Positions 1 to 6,250 of a stretch of DNA of 10,526 bases are shown here, piece after piece (positions within the stretch are counted from its first letter, which is position 1; the number at the start of each line of letters is the position of its first letter). Where the stretch lies: contig URZF01000036.1 in the NCBI GenBank assembly GCA_900552255.1, positions 1 through 10,526 on the forward strand. The letters are read 5' to 3'. The DNA is from an uncultured Eubacteriales bacterium (GTDB lineage Bacteria > Bacillota > Clostridia > Oscillospirales > CAG-272). The notes under the pieces were generated by a model. It was not told where the DNA came from and did not search any database. It worked only from the letters and a program-made list of their open reading frames with translations. A program made the translations under genes and the position numbers.

Positions 1-1
1 A

Positions 2-1078
2 ATTATTGCCGTAGCGATAGGGATTTATTGGTTTTTGGTACTGCGTCATTTCGAAGAAACCGATGACGCATACGTGGCAGGGAATCAGATTCAAACTATG
101 TCTCAGGTGTCTGGCAGCGTGACGAAAGTCTGGGCCGATAACACCGACTTTGTAAAAGAATTCGATGTGCTGGTCACCCTCGACCCGACAGATGCTCGCC
201 AGGCGTTTGAAAAAGCCAAAACTGCACTGGCTTCCAGCGTTCGCCAAACCCACCAGCTGATGATTAACAGCAAGCAGTTGCAGGCGAATATTGAGGTGCA
301 GAAAATCGCCCTCGCGAAAGCACAAAGCGACTACAACCGCCGTGTGCCGCTGGGCAATGCCAACCTGATTGGTCGCGAAGAGCTGCAACACGCCCGCGAC
401 GCCGTCACCAGTGCCCAGGCGCAACTGGACGTCGCGATTCAACAATACAATGCCAATCAGGCGATGATTCTGGGGACTAAACTGGAAGATCAGCCAGCCG
501 TGCAACAGGCTGCCACCGAAGTACGTAACGCCTGGCTGGCGCTGGAGCGTACTCGTATTGTCAGTCCGATGACCGGTTATGTCTCCCGCCGCGCGGTACA
601 GCCTGGGGCGCAAATTAGCCCAACGACGCCGCTGATGGCGGTCGTTCCAGCCACCAATATGTGGGTGGATGCCAACTTTAAAGAGACGCAGATTGCCAAT
701 ATGCGTATCGGTCAGCCGGTCACTATCACCACGGATATTTACGGCGATGATGTGAAATACACCGGTAAAGTGGTTGGTCTGGATATGGGCACAGGTAGCG
801 CGTTCTCACTGCTTCCAGCGCAAAATGCGACCGGTAACTGGATCAAAGTCGTTCAGCGTCTGCCTGTGCGTATCGAACTGGACCAGAAACAGCTGGAGCA
901 ATATCCGCTGCGTATCGGTTTGTCCACGCTGGTGAGCGTCAATACCACTAACCGTGACGGTCAGGTACTGGCAAATAAAGTACGTTCCACTCCGGTAGCG
1001 GTAAGCACCGCGCGTGAAATCAGACTGGCACCTGTCAATAAACTGATCGACGATATCGTAAAAGCTAACGCTGGCTAA
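2..1078 (+). CDS. emrA: EmrA, multidrug efflux membrane fusion protein (5' partial, E. coli)
   Basis: This is the periplasmic adaptor of the EmrAB-TolC tripartite pump, which exports hydrophobic uncouplers and antibiotics; EmrA links the inner-membrane transporter EmrB to TolC. The frame is open from base 2, and by recalled comparison with the 390-residue E. coli protein the first 32 residues are missing. What remains starts inside the N-terminal membrane anchor (IIAVAIGIYWFLV), followed by the split lipoyl/barrel-sandwich domain (ETDDAYVAGNQIQ and later SPMTGYVSRR), a long alpha-helical hairpin rich in Gln and Ala between the two halves, a beta-barrel region (NMWVDANFKETQIANM) and the E. coli C-terminus ending KANAG. 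Identity to E. coli is close to complete from memory, so the species call is strong. One oddity is Phe in place of the conserved Gly of the lipoyl turn (KEFDVL where KEGDVL is expected). Codon use and base composition differ from the GC-richer genes to the right. Confidence 0.97.
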   Translation: MIAVAIGIYWFLVLRHFEETDDAYVAGNQIQTMSQVSGSVTKVWADNTDFVKEFDVLVTLDPTDARQAFEKAKTALASSVRQTHQLMINSKQLQANIEVQKIALAKAQSDYNRRVPLGNANLIGREELQHARDAVTSAQAQLDVAIQQYNANQAMILGTKLEDQPAVQQAATEVRNAWLALERTRIVSPMTGYVSRRAVQPGAQISPTTPLMAVVPATNMWVDANFKETQIANMRIGQPVTITTDIYGDDVKYTGKVVGLDMGTGSAFSLLPAQNATGNWIKVVQRLPVRIELDQKQLEQYPLRIGLSTLVSVNTTNRDGQVLANKVRSTPVAVSTAREIRLAPVNKLIDDIVKANAG

Positions 1079-1094
1079 TCCAGAGGTGCGTGTG

Positions 1095-1108
1095 ATGCAA
1101 CAGCAAAA
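1095..1108 (+). pseudogene. emrB: emrB 5' remnant (first 14 bases)
   Basis: Sixteen bases after the emrA stop, the sequence ATGCAACAGCAAAA matches the start of E. coli emrB (MQQQK...), preceded by its native spacer with the weak ribosome binding site AGAGG. After 1108 it stops matching: E. coli continues towards Pro-Leu-Glu, while here the reading continues as Arg-Phe-Arg-Tyr of an unrelated protein. The frame stays open across the join, so gene callers will report a false fused ORF beginning at GTG 1086 or ATG 1095. The E. coli comparison is from memory. Confidence 0.88.
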
Positions 1109-1112
1109 GAGA
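1101..1112. other. Chimeric junction: E. coli to Clostridia
   Basis: The match to E. coli emrAB ends at about 1108 within a run of four A's, and Firmicutes coding sequence begins at about 1109. The exact breakpoint is uncertain by a few bases because the A run could belong to either side. No inverted repeats, target-site duplication, tRNA or integrase lies at the join. It is most simply a ligation, amplification or assembly artefact. Confidence 0.85.
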
Positions 1113-1859
1113 TTCCGGTATCTCTATGACAAATACATGGCGGATAAGGATGTAAACGTCTATTTTTCCATCGTACCCGACAAGAGTTATTTTCTCGCAG
1201 ACAAGAACGGATATCTTGCGATGGATTATGAGAAGTTTTTCACCCTAATGCAGGAAAAGACGGACTATATGGAGTATATAGATATCACGGGACTGCTCGA
1301 TATCGAGGACTACTACAAGACGGATACGCACTGGAAACAGGAGAAGCTCACGGACGTCGCGGCGAAGCTTGCGGCCGGCATGGGGGTCACGCTCTCCGGC
1401 AATTACACGGAGAAAACGCTCGACAATCCGTTTTACGGCGTGTATTACGGACAGTCCGCGCTGCCGCTCTCGCCTGATACGCTCAAGTATCTGACAAGCG
1501 ATGTGCTGGATGGCTGCAAGGTTTACAACTATGAGAGCGGCAGACCGGAGGAAATCGGCGTATACAATATGGAGAAGGCTTATGGGAAGGATCCGTATGA
1601 GATGTTCCTTTCCGGCTCGCTCTCTCTCATTACGATCGAGAATCCGAATGCGACGACCGACAAGGAGCTTGTCATCTTCCGTGATTCTTTCGGGAGCAGC
1701 ATCGCGCCGCTCTTGGTGGAGGGTTATGCCAAAATCACGCTTGTCGATATTCGGTATATCACAAGCGATCTCGTCGGAAGATTCATAGATTTTGAAAATC
1801 AGGATGTTCTGTTCCTTTACAGCACGCTTGTGCTCAACAATAGTGTGACGCTGAAATAA
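1109..1859 (+). CDS. DHHW/AlgX-like SGNH-fold protein, N-terminus missing
   Basis: The 249 native residues resemble the C-terminal two thirds of Clostridial DHHW-family proteins, related to the SGNH-like O-acetyltransferases AlgJ and AlgX. In the fused ORF numbering (GTG 1086 = 1), a DTHW motif lies at 80-83 (YYKTDTHWKQ) and an RDSFG motif at 199-203. In AlgX the catalytic Asp and His come from the DxH motif and the Ser from a later motif, so D80, H82 and S201 could form a complete triad; that alignment is my inference. Such proteins are usually membrane-anchored or exported and act on cell-surface polysaccharide, but the Clostridial DHHW group has no proven substrate. The anchor or signal peptide, if any, would be in the part removed by the junction. 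The natural start is not in the window, and the apparent emrB start is not its own. A strong terminator follows nine bases after the stop. Confidence 0.75.
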
Positions 1860-1868
1860 TAAGAACGG

Positions 1869-1903
1869 CCGCCGGAGACTCCAACCTCCGGCGGTTTTCT
1901 TTT
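1869..1903 (+). terminator. Rho-independent terminator after the DHHW gene
   Basis: A perfect 9-bp stem, CCGCCGGAG pairing with CTCCGGCGG (1869-1877 with 1886-1894), has an 8-base loop and is followed by TTTTCTTTT. It begins nine bases past the stop codon and separates this gene from the promoter of the next one. Confidence 0.93.
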
Positions 1904-1906
1904 ATG

Positions 1907-1935
1907 TTGACATGGAAAGCTTTGTATGATATCAT
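1907..1935 (+). promoter_or_regulatory. Sigma-A type promoter with extended -10, for the CPBP gene
   Basis: A perfect -35 box TTGACA (1907-1912), a 17-base spacer and the -10 box TATCAT (1930-1935, five of six consensus positions) are visible. A TG dinucleotide at 1927-1928 forms an extended -10. Transcription would start near 1942, giving a leader of about 30 bases with the ribosome binding site GGAGGG at 1962-1967, five bases before the ATG. It lies just past the preceding terminator, so the downstream gene is transcribed independently. No operator repeat was seen. Confidence 0.85.
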
Positions 1936-1972
1936 GGTAAAAAATAGATCGATCGGGTAACGGAGGGATATT

Positions 1973-3073
1973 ATGACGGAGAATACGGACCGTTCGCCGT
2001 GGGAGCCGGAAAACATGGGGCATGAGACAGAGAATCTGTTGGGGGAAGCCGTTTTGTTGGATGAGGCGTCGGCGGCATGCGGCATGAAACGGCAGTATAA
2101 CCGAATCGGATGGGCGCTTGTCGCTGTGGTTTTTGTGTGGCAGGCATTGATGCTGCTCGTGGGGCTTGTGATGTCAGGCATCGAGCTTGCAACCGGTCTT
2201 GCGATGGTGGATGCCTATTATCGATATCTTCTCCTGATCAATGAAGCGGCGCTCGCGGTCGGCATCCTTGTCGGCGCGCAGGTTTTGCGCGGTACCGCTT
2301 GTCATGCACCGGAGAAACGCCCGTTTTCGGCGGGACATTTTATCATTCTTTTGTGTATTTGCTACGCTGCCGCGATCGCGGGGAATTTGGTCGGCAATTT
2401 GGTCCTTGGTATTTGGAATGCGCTCACCGGCAGATCGGTCGGCTCCGAGATCACGGAGGTGCTGACGGAGACAGATCCTTTTATCAATCTGTTGACCGCG
2501 GGCATCATGGCTCCCGTTTTGGAGGAGCTGCTCCTGCGCAAGCTTATCATCGACCGGACGCGCATTTATGGCGAGCGCGTGTGCATCCTGACGTCCGCCA
2601 CGTTGTTCGCACTGTTCCATATGAATTTCAGCCAGATGTTTTATGCTTTCGGCGTCGGGCTTCTTTTGGCGTATCTCTATTGCCGCAGCGGGAAAATATG
2701 GCTGTGTATGCTGCTCCATGCGATGTTCAACTGCATTTCCGGCGTGCTGGGAGCGGAGATCTTAACGCGTTTTACGGAGATTTTTGAGCCGCTCGCAGGG
2801 CTTACGGAGGCGGAGCTTGTGGAGAAGCTTCCCGAGATCGTCGAAAGCCATGGCTTGTTTATCCTATTGGCTGCCTTTTATTTTATTGTTATATTCGCTA
2901 TGGTGATCGCCGGAATCATTCTTCTCATTGTGAAGGCGCAGCGGTTCCGGCCGGAGCCTGGGGCTGTGACGCTTCCCGCGAAAAGCCGCCGGGCAGCGAT
3001 TTTGAAAAATCCGGGCATGATCGCCGCTGCGGTTGTGTTCTTGAGCTTTACGATTTATTCGCTGTTTGCATAA
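1973..3073 (+). CDS. CPBP family intramembrane glutamic endopeptidase (Abi/CAAX type)
   Basis: This 366-residue polytopic membrane protein carries the three signatures of the CPBP (Rce1/Abi) family: EExxxR as E184-E185 and R189 (PVLEELLLRK), FxxxH as F212 and H216, and HxxxN as H249 and N253. These form the intramembrane glutamate protease site. Hydrophobic segments lie near 46-70, 85-106, 122-148, 205-238, 293-320 and 347-365; the first 40 residues are acidic and soluble. A stretch from about 265 to 290, rich in Glu, separates the catalytic core from two C-terminal helices. Family members include the eukaryotic CAAX protease Rce1, bacteriocin self-immunity proteins and many uncharacterised bacterial proteins; the substrate cannot be told here. 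No bacteriocin precursor or prenylated-peptide gene is adjacent. ATG 1973 is supported by GGAGGG five bases upstream. The gene has its own promoter and terminator, so it is monocistronic. Confidence 0.93.
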   Translation: MTENTDRSPWEPENMGHETENLLGEAVLLDEASAACGMKRQYNRIGWALVAVVFVWQALMLLVGLVMSGIELATGLAMVDAYYRYLLLINEAALAVGILVGAQVLRGTACHAPEKRPFSAGHFIILLCICYAAAIAGNLVGNLVLGIWNALTGRSVGSEITEVLTETDPFINLLTAGIMAPVLEELLLRKLIIDRTRIYGERVCILTSATLFALFHMNFSQMFYAFGVGLLLAYLYCRSGKIWLCMLLHAMFNCISGVLGAEILTRFTEIFEPLAGLTEAELVEKLPEIVESHGLFILLAAFYFIVIFAMVIAGIILLIVKAQRFRPEPGAVTLPAKSRRAAILKNPGMIAAAVVFLSFTIYSLFA

Positions 3074-3078
3074 GTATG

Positions 3079-3102
3079 AAAACCGCCGAAAGGCGGTTTT
3101 TT
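3079..3102 (+). terminator. Rho-independent terminator after the CPBP gene
   Basis: The stem AAAACCGCC / GGCGGTTTT (3079-3087 with 3092-3100) is closed by a GAAA tetraloop and runs into TTTTTT (3097-3102). It starts five bases after the TAA. The reverse strand has a shorter T tract after the same stem, so it may also act weakly on transcripts coming from the right. Confidence 0.92.
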
Positions 3103-3118
3103 CATGACGGAAAGACAA

Positions 3119-3157
3119 ATCCCGCACGGGCTTCGCTTGCGAAGCATCGTGCGGGAT
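3119..3157. terminator. Long GC-rich hairpin between convergent genes
   Basis: The outer stem ATCCCGCACG pairs with CGTGCGGGAT (3119-3128 with 3148-3157) and the inner stem GCTTCGC with GCGAAGC (3130-3136 with 3139-3145), separated by a small internal bulge. On the minus strand it is followed by TTTGTCTTT, so it probably terminates the eight-gene minus-strand operon whose last stop is at 3209. On the plus strand TATTTTTT follows after three bases (3158-3160), so it could also back up the CPBP terminator. Direction is inferred from context. Confidence 0.7.
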
Positions 3158-3179
3158 CCTATTTTTTGATGATTGAACG

Positions 3180-3197
3180 TCTCCGTCCGGTCGGAGA
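3180..3197. repeat. Small inverted repeat downstream of the radical SAM gene
   Basis: TCTCCG (3180-3185) and CGGAGA (3192-3197) form a 6-bp stem with a 6-base loop, eleven bases past the radical SAM stop on the minus strand. No T tract follows directly, so it is more likely an mRNA 3'-end structure than a terminator by itself. Confidence 0.4.
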
Positions 3198-3208
3198 ATC
3201 CGTTTCGC

Positions 3209-3802
3209 TTAGATGAAATCTCTCACGCGGAGCGCAACGCCGATTTTTTCGGCGGTTTTTCGACATGCTTCGATATCCTCAGGCGGGATCGTCGTATCGA
3301 CGACGGAGAGGATGACCTTGCCGACATAGGGCTTTACGTTTCCGGCAAATTCGAGAATCGCCGGATAAGCGGCTTTTCCGAACTGAGAATGGCACATTTT
3401 GTCATATGTATCCGCGTCGGCGGCATTGAGGCTGATCGAAACGATGTCGAACAGCCCGTCGAAAAGGGCGGTGCTGTTCTTTCCGTTGATCAGCTCCGAC
3501 TGACCATTGGTGTTGAGACGGATTTTGATGTCGGAAATGCTGCGGATATGGCGGCAGACCGCGAGCATATCGGAAAGGCGCTCTGTCGGCTCCCCATAGC
3601 CGCAGAATACGAGCTCGGAAAAGCCAGCGAGGCCGCGCCCGTCGATGGAGGCGATGATCTCCTCCACGGAGGGCTCATGGTCGAGCCACAGGTTGCCGTA
3701 AAGCGTGTCGCCGTAGCTGCGCACGCAGAAGCCGCAGCGATTAGGACAGCGGTTAGTCATGTTGACGTAAAGTCCGTCGCGGTGGGTATAGGTGATGATC
3801 AT
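3209..3802 (-). CDS. TatD-linked radical SAM protein
   Basis: This 197-residue protein has the radical SAM CxxxCxxC cluster motif at C19, C23 and C26 (RCPNRCGFC), which binds the [4Fe-4S] cluster that cleaves S-adenosylmethionine. It also has the GGE-type motif as GYGEPT (68-73), RLNTNG (95-100) and VSISLNA (121-127) on the expected barrel strands. It is a short, core-only enzyme without SPASM or other accessory domain. Sequence and position directly after tatD fit the family known as TatD-linked or TatD-associated radical SAM (TIGR04038 by recall), whose reaction and substrate are unknown. It is the last gene of the minus-strand operon, 21 bases after tatD, with AAGGA seven bases before the ATG. 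The N-terminal THRDGLYVNMTNRCPNRCGFC layout and the C-terminal RVRDFI are in keeping with that family. An activase role is less likely since no glycyl radical enzyme is nearby. Confidence 0.88.
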   Translation of the reverse strand: MIITYTHRDGLYVNMTNRCPNRCGFCVRSYGDTLYGNLWLDHEPSVEEIIASIDGRGLAGFSELVFCGYGEPTERLSDMLAVCRHIRSISDIKIRLNTNGQSELINGKNSTALFDGLFDIVSISLNAADADTYDKMCHSQFGKAAYPAILEFAGNVKPYVGKVILSVVDTTIPPEDIEACRKTAEKIGVALRVRDFI

Positions 3803-3823
3803 GAGGAATTCCTTCTTATATCG

Positions 3824-4594
3824 TTAAATTCCGAAAACGGCGCGGGCGTTGGCCGTTTCCGTCTCGCAAAATTCCGCGTAGTCCATGCCGAGGAGCTCAG
3901 CCGCTTTTTCGGCGGTATAATGCAGATAGCCGCTGTGATTGAGCCTTCCGCGCATCGGGACAGGGGAGAGATATGGGCAGTCTGTCTCGACAAGGATCCG
4001 GTCGCGCGGTACCGTGCGGACGGCATCCAGGATCCCGGCGGCATTTTTGAAAGTGATAACGCCGGAAAACGAGATATACCAGCCCATTTTGACGTATTCG
4101 CGCACCTGCTCTGCCGAGGCGGAGCAGCTATGGATGATGCCGCGCACCTGTCCGCGATAGTCGTGGATAACGTCGAATACGTCGCCGTGAGCCTCGCGGT
4201 CATGGATGATGACGGGAAGGCCGACCTCGGCGGCGACATCCATTTGGGCACGAAAAAAACGCATCTGTGCGTCTCTGTCGGAAAAATCATAGTGATAATC
4301 GAGGCCGATCTCTCCGATGGCGACCGTTTTCTTCCTTTGCAGGAGAGTGCGCAGCCGATCCATCGCCGAATCGAGGCCGCCGGCCTTTCCGCATTCATGC
4401 GGATGGATGCCGGCGGACGCCCATACGTTTTCATGTGCTTCGGCGAGCGCGATGCAGCTTTCGGAATCGGAAAGCTCGGTGGCGACGGTGACGATGCCGC
4501 CGATATCGCCGGAGAGCGCCTCCGTGAGCAGCTCCGGCATGGCGCGGAGCTTCTCGTCGGTATAATGAGCGTGGGTGTCAAAGAGCTTCGCCAT
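3824..4594 (-). CDS. tatD: TatD-family metal-dependent hydrolase (DNase)
   Basis: This 256-residue amidohydrolase-fold TIM barrel corresponds to B. subtilis YabD and E. coli TatD/YcfH. Metal-binding residues expected for the family are present: H8 and H10 (FDTHAH), E95 (VAIGEIGLDY), H131 (VIIHDREAH), H155 (GIIHSCSAS) and D205 (LVETDCPYL); GIHPH at 62-66 is also typical. Family members hydrolyse DNA 3' to 5' with divalent metals and have been linked to DNA repair and to D-aminoacyl-tRNA deacylation; the exact activity of this one is unknown. Its ATG lies three bases after the metG stop, so translation is probably coupled; a weak GGAAG lies eight bases upstream inside metG. The metG-tatD order is conserved in Firmicutes. 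The protein has full family length and no obvious defect. Confidence 0.94.
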   Translation of the reverse strand: MAKLFDTHAHYTDEKLRAMPELLTEALSGDIGGIVTVATELSDSESCIALAEAHENVWASAGIHPHECGKAGGLDSAMDRLRTLLQRKKTVAIGEIGLDYHYDFSDRDAQMRFFRAQMDVAAEVGLPVIIHDREAHGDVFDVIHDYRGQVRGIIHSCSASAEQVREYVKMGWYISFSGVITFKNAAGILDAVRTVPRDRILVETDCPYLSPVPMRGRLNHSGYLHYTAEKAAELLGMDYAEFCETETANARAVFGI

Positions 4595-4597
4595 CGG

Positions 4598-6175
4598 TTA
4601 CGCTTCCGCCTTTTCCGCGTTCAGCTCGGCGAGCGTTTTCGCTTCATCGAGACGGGCGAAGAGCACGCTCTGCTCGCCGACGGCGCTTCCGGGACGCGTT
4701 ATGCCGAACGCGGCGGCCGATTCAAAGCGGTCGTCCGGCGAGCCGATGGCGGCGAGGATTTTTTCCGCGGAATCCGGCATCGCAGAGCGAAGCAGGATCG
4801 CGGTGATGCGCAGGGATTCCAATAGGTTGTAGAGCACGGTTCCGAGCCGCGCTCTCTGCGCTTCGTCCTTGGCGAGCGCCCACGGCGCGGTCTCGTCGAT
4901 ATATTTGTTGGCACGGCGCAGCAGCGTGAATACGGCGTCGAGCGCGTCCGCCGCATGGAAGGTATCCATGTTTGCGGTGAAATTCGCATAGGCGTCCGCG
5001 GCGGCGGCTTTCAGCTCCGCGTCCGGTCCTTCGTCGCCCGCAGGGGAGGGGATCACGCCGTCGAAATATTTTTTCGTCATCGCCACCGTGCGGGAGACGA
5101 GATTGCCGAGCGTGTTGGCAAGATCGGTGTTGTAGCGCGCGATAAAATTCTCGTAGGTGATGGTGCCGTCGTTCTGATACGGCATCTCGGAGAGCAGATA
5201 ATAGCGCACGCCGTCGAGTCCGAAGCGGCGGATGAGATCGTCCGCGTAGATGACGTTTCCCTTGGATTTGGACATTTTATCCGAGCCGAAGAGCAGCCAC
5301 GGATGCCCGAAGATCTGCTTCGGGAGCGGCTCGCCAAGCGCCATCAGAAAGATCGGCCAGTAAAGCGTGTGGAAGCGGATGATGTCCTTGCCGATCACGT
5401 GTACGTCCGCCGGCCAATACTTGCGGTATTGCTCGCCGCCGGATTCCCCGTCGAAGTCCAGCGCGGTGATGTAATTCGTCAGCGCGTCGAGCCAAACGTA
5501 AACGACGTGATCGGGGTCGAAATCGACCGGAATCCCCCATTTGAAGGAGGAGCGGGAAACACAGAGGTCTTGCAGTCCCGGCACGAGGAAATTGTTGACC
5601 ATCTCTTTTTTGCGCGCTTCCGGCACGATGAAATCGGGATGCTCCTCGATATGCTTCATGAGTCTGTCCTGATATTTGCTCATTTTGAAGAAATAGGCTT
5701 CCTCATGCTCGCGTATAAGCGGGCGGCCGCAGTCGGGGCAGATACCGCCCTCCGCCTGCGTATCCGTGAAGAACGATTCGCAGGGAACGCAGTACCAGCC
5801 CTCATAGGCGCTTTTGTAGATGTCGCCCTTGTCGTAGAGGCGCTTGAAGATTTTCTGCACGGCCTTTACGTGATAATCGTCCGTTGTGCGGATGAAGTGA
5901 TCGTATCGGCAGCCCAGCATATCCCAGATTTTCTTGATTTCGCCGGAGATGCCGTCCACGTATTCCTGCGGCGTGATGCCGGCTTCTTTCGCCAGCGTCT
6001 CGATCTTTTGGCCATGCTCGTCGGTCCCGGTGCAGAAAAAGACGTCGTAGCCCTGCGCGCGCTTATAGCGGGCGATCGCGTCGGAGAGCACGATCTCATA
6101 GGTGTTGCCGATATGCGGCTTGCGCGACGCATAGGCGATCGCCGTAGTGATATAGTATTTTCCTTTGTTTTCCAT
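4598..6175 (-). CDS. metG: Methionyl-tRNA synthetase (short form, no C-terminal tRNA-binding domain)
   Basis: The 525-residue class I synthetase charges initiator and elongator tRNA-Met in the cytoplasm. The HIGH signature is HIGN at 21-24 and the KMSKS loop is intact at 300-304. A zinc knuckle is formed by C129/C132 and C146/C149 within the connective peptide, and GTDEHG (50-55) is present. The anticodon-binding helical bundle follows from about 360 (TDLANTLGNLVSRT) to the end. The protein stops at ELNAEKAEA, so it lacks the C-terminal EMAP/Trbp111-like dimerisation domain that makes B. subtilis MetS about 660 residues; short forms are known in other bacteria. AAAGGA lies ten bases before the ATG. 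It sits 75 bases after nagA and three before tatD. No T-box or other leader structure is evident in the short upstream gap, so it appears to depend on operon transcription. Confidence 0.97.
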   Translation of the reverse strand: MENKGKYYITTAIAYASRKPHIGNTYEIVLSDAIARYKRAQGYDVFFCTGTDEHGQKIETLAKEAGITPQEYVDGISGEIKKIWDMLGCRYDHFIRTTDDYHVKAVQKIFKRLYDKGDIYKSAYEGWYCVPCESFFTDTQAEGGICPDCGRPLIREHEEAYFFKMSKYQDRLMKHIEEHPDFIVPEARKKEMVNNFLVPGLQDLCVSRSSFKWGIPVDFDPDHVVYVWLDALTNYITALDFDGESGGEQYRKYWPADVHVIGKDIIRFHTLYWPIFLMALGEPLPKQIFGHPWLLFGSDKMSKSKGNVIYADDLIRRFGLDGVRYYLLSEMPYQNDGTITYENFIARYNTDLANTLGNLVSRTVAMTKKYFDGVIPSPAGDEGPDAELKAAAADAYANFTANMDTFHAADALDAVFTLLRRANKYIDETAPWALAKDEAQRARLGTVLYNLLESLRITAILLRSAMPDSAEKILAAIGSPDDRFESAAAFGITRPGSAVGEQSVLFARLDEAKTLAELNAEKAEA

Positions 6176-6250
6176 TGTGTCTTTATCCTTTCCAATGCGG
6201 CGGCAAATGAGCCGGACGCATGATTTTGTAGCTTTGCGGCAGATATTTCC

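Noticed and set aside
1..1859. Natural horizontal transfer of emrA into the Clostridial genome
   Set aside because: Near-identity to E. coli, a breakpoint in the fifth codon of emrB and no mobile-element traces make an artefact far more likely.
1973..3073. CPBP gene as part of an abortive-infection or phage-defence system
   Set aside because: The old Abi name covers many functions. No partner gene, nuclease or phage gene is adjacent, and flanking terminators isolate it.
3173..4825. 550-residue open frame on the plus strand opposite tatD and the radical SAM gene
   Set aside because: It is the antisense shadow of two well-supported genes with family motifs; the open frame follows from GC-rich codon use. 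No recognisable domain or ribosome binding site.
4955..6223. 422-residue open frame on the plus strand opposite metG
   Set aside because: It covers the strand opposite the intact metG with all synthetase motifs, and has no family resemblance of its own.
6176..6250. T-box or methionine riboswitch upstream of metG
   Set aside because: The gap to nagA is only 75 bases, with no T-box sequence, terminator or S-box-like stems; too short for these elements.
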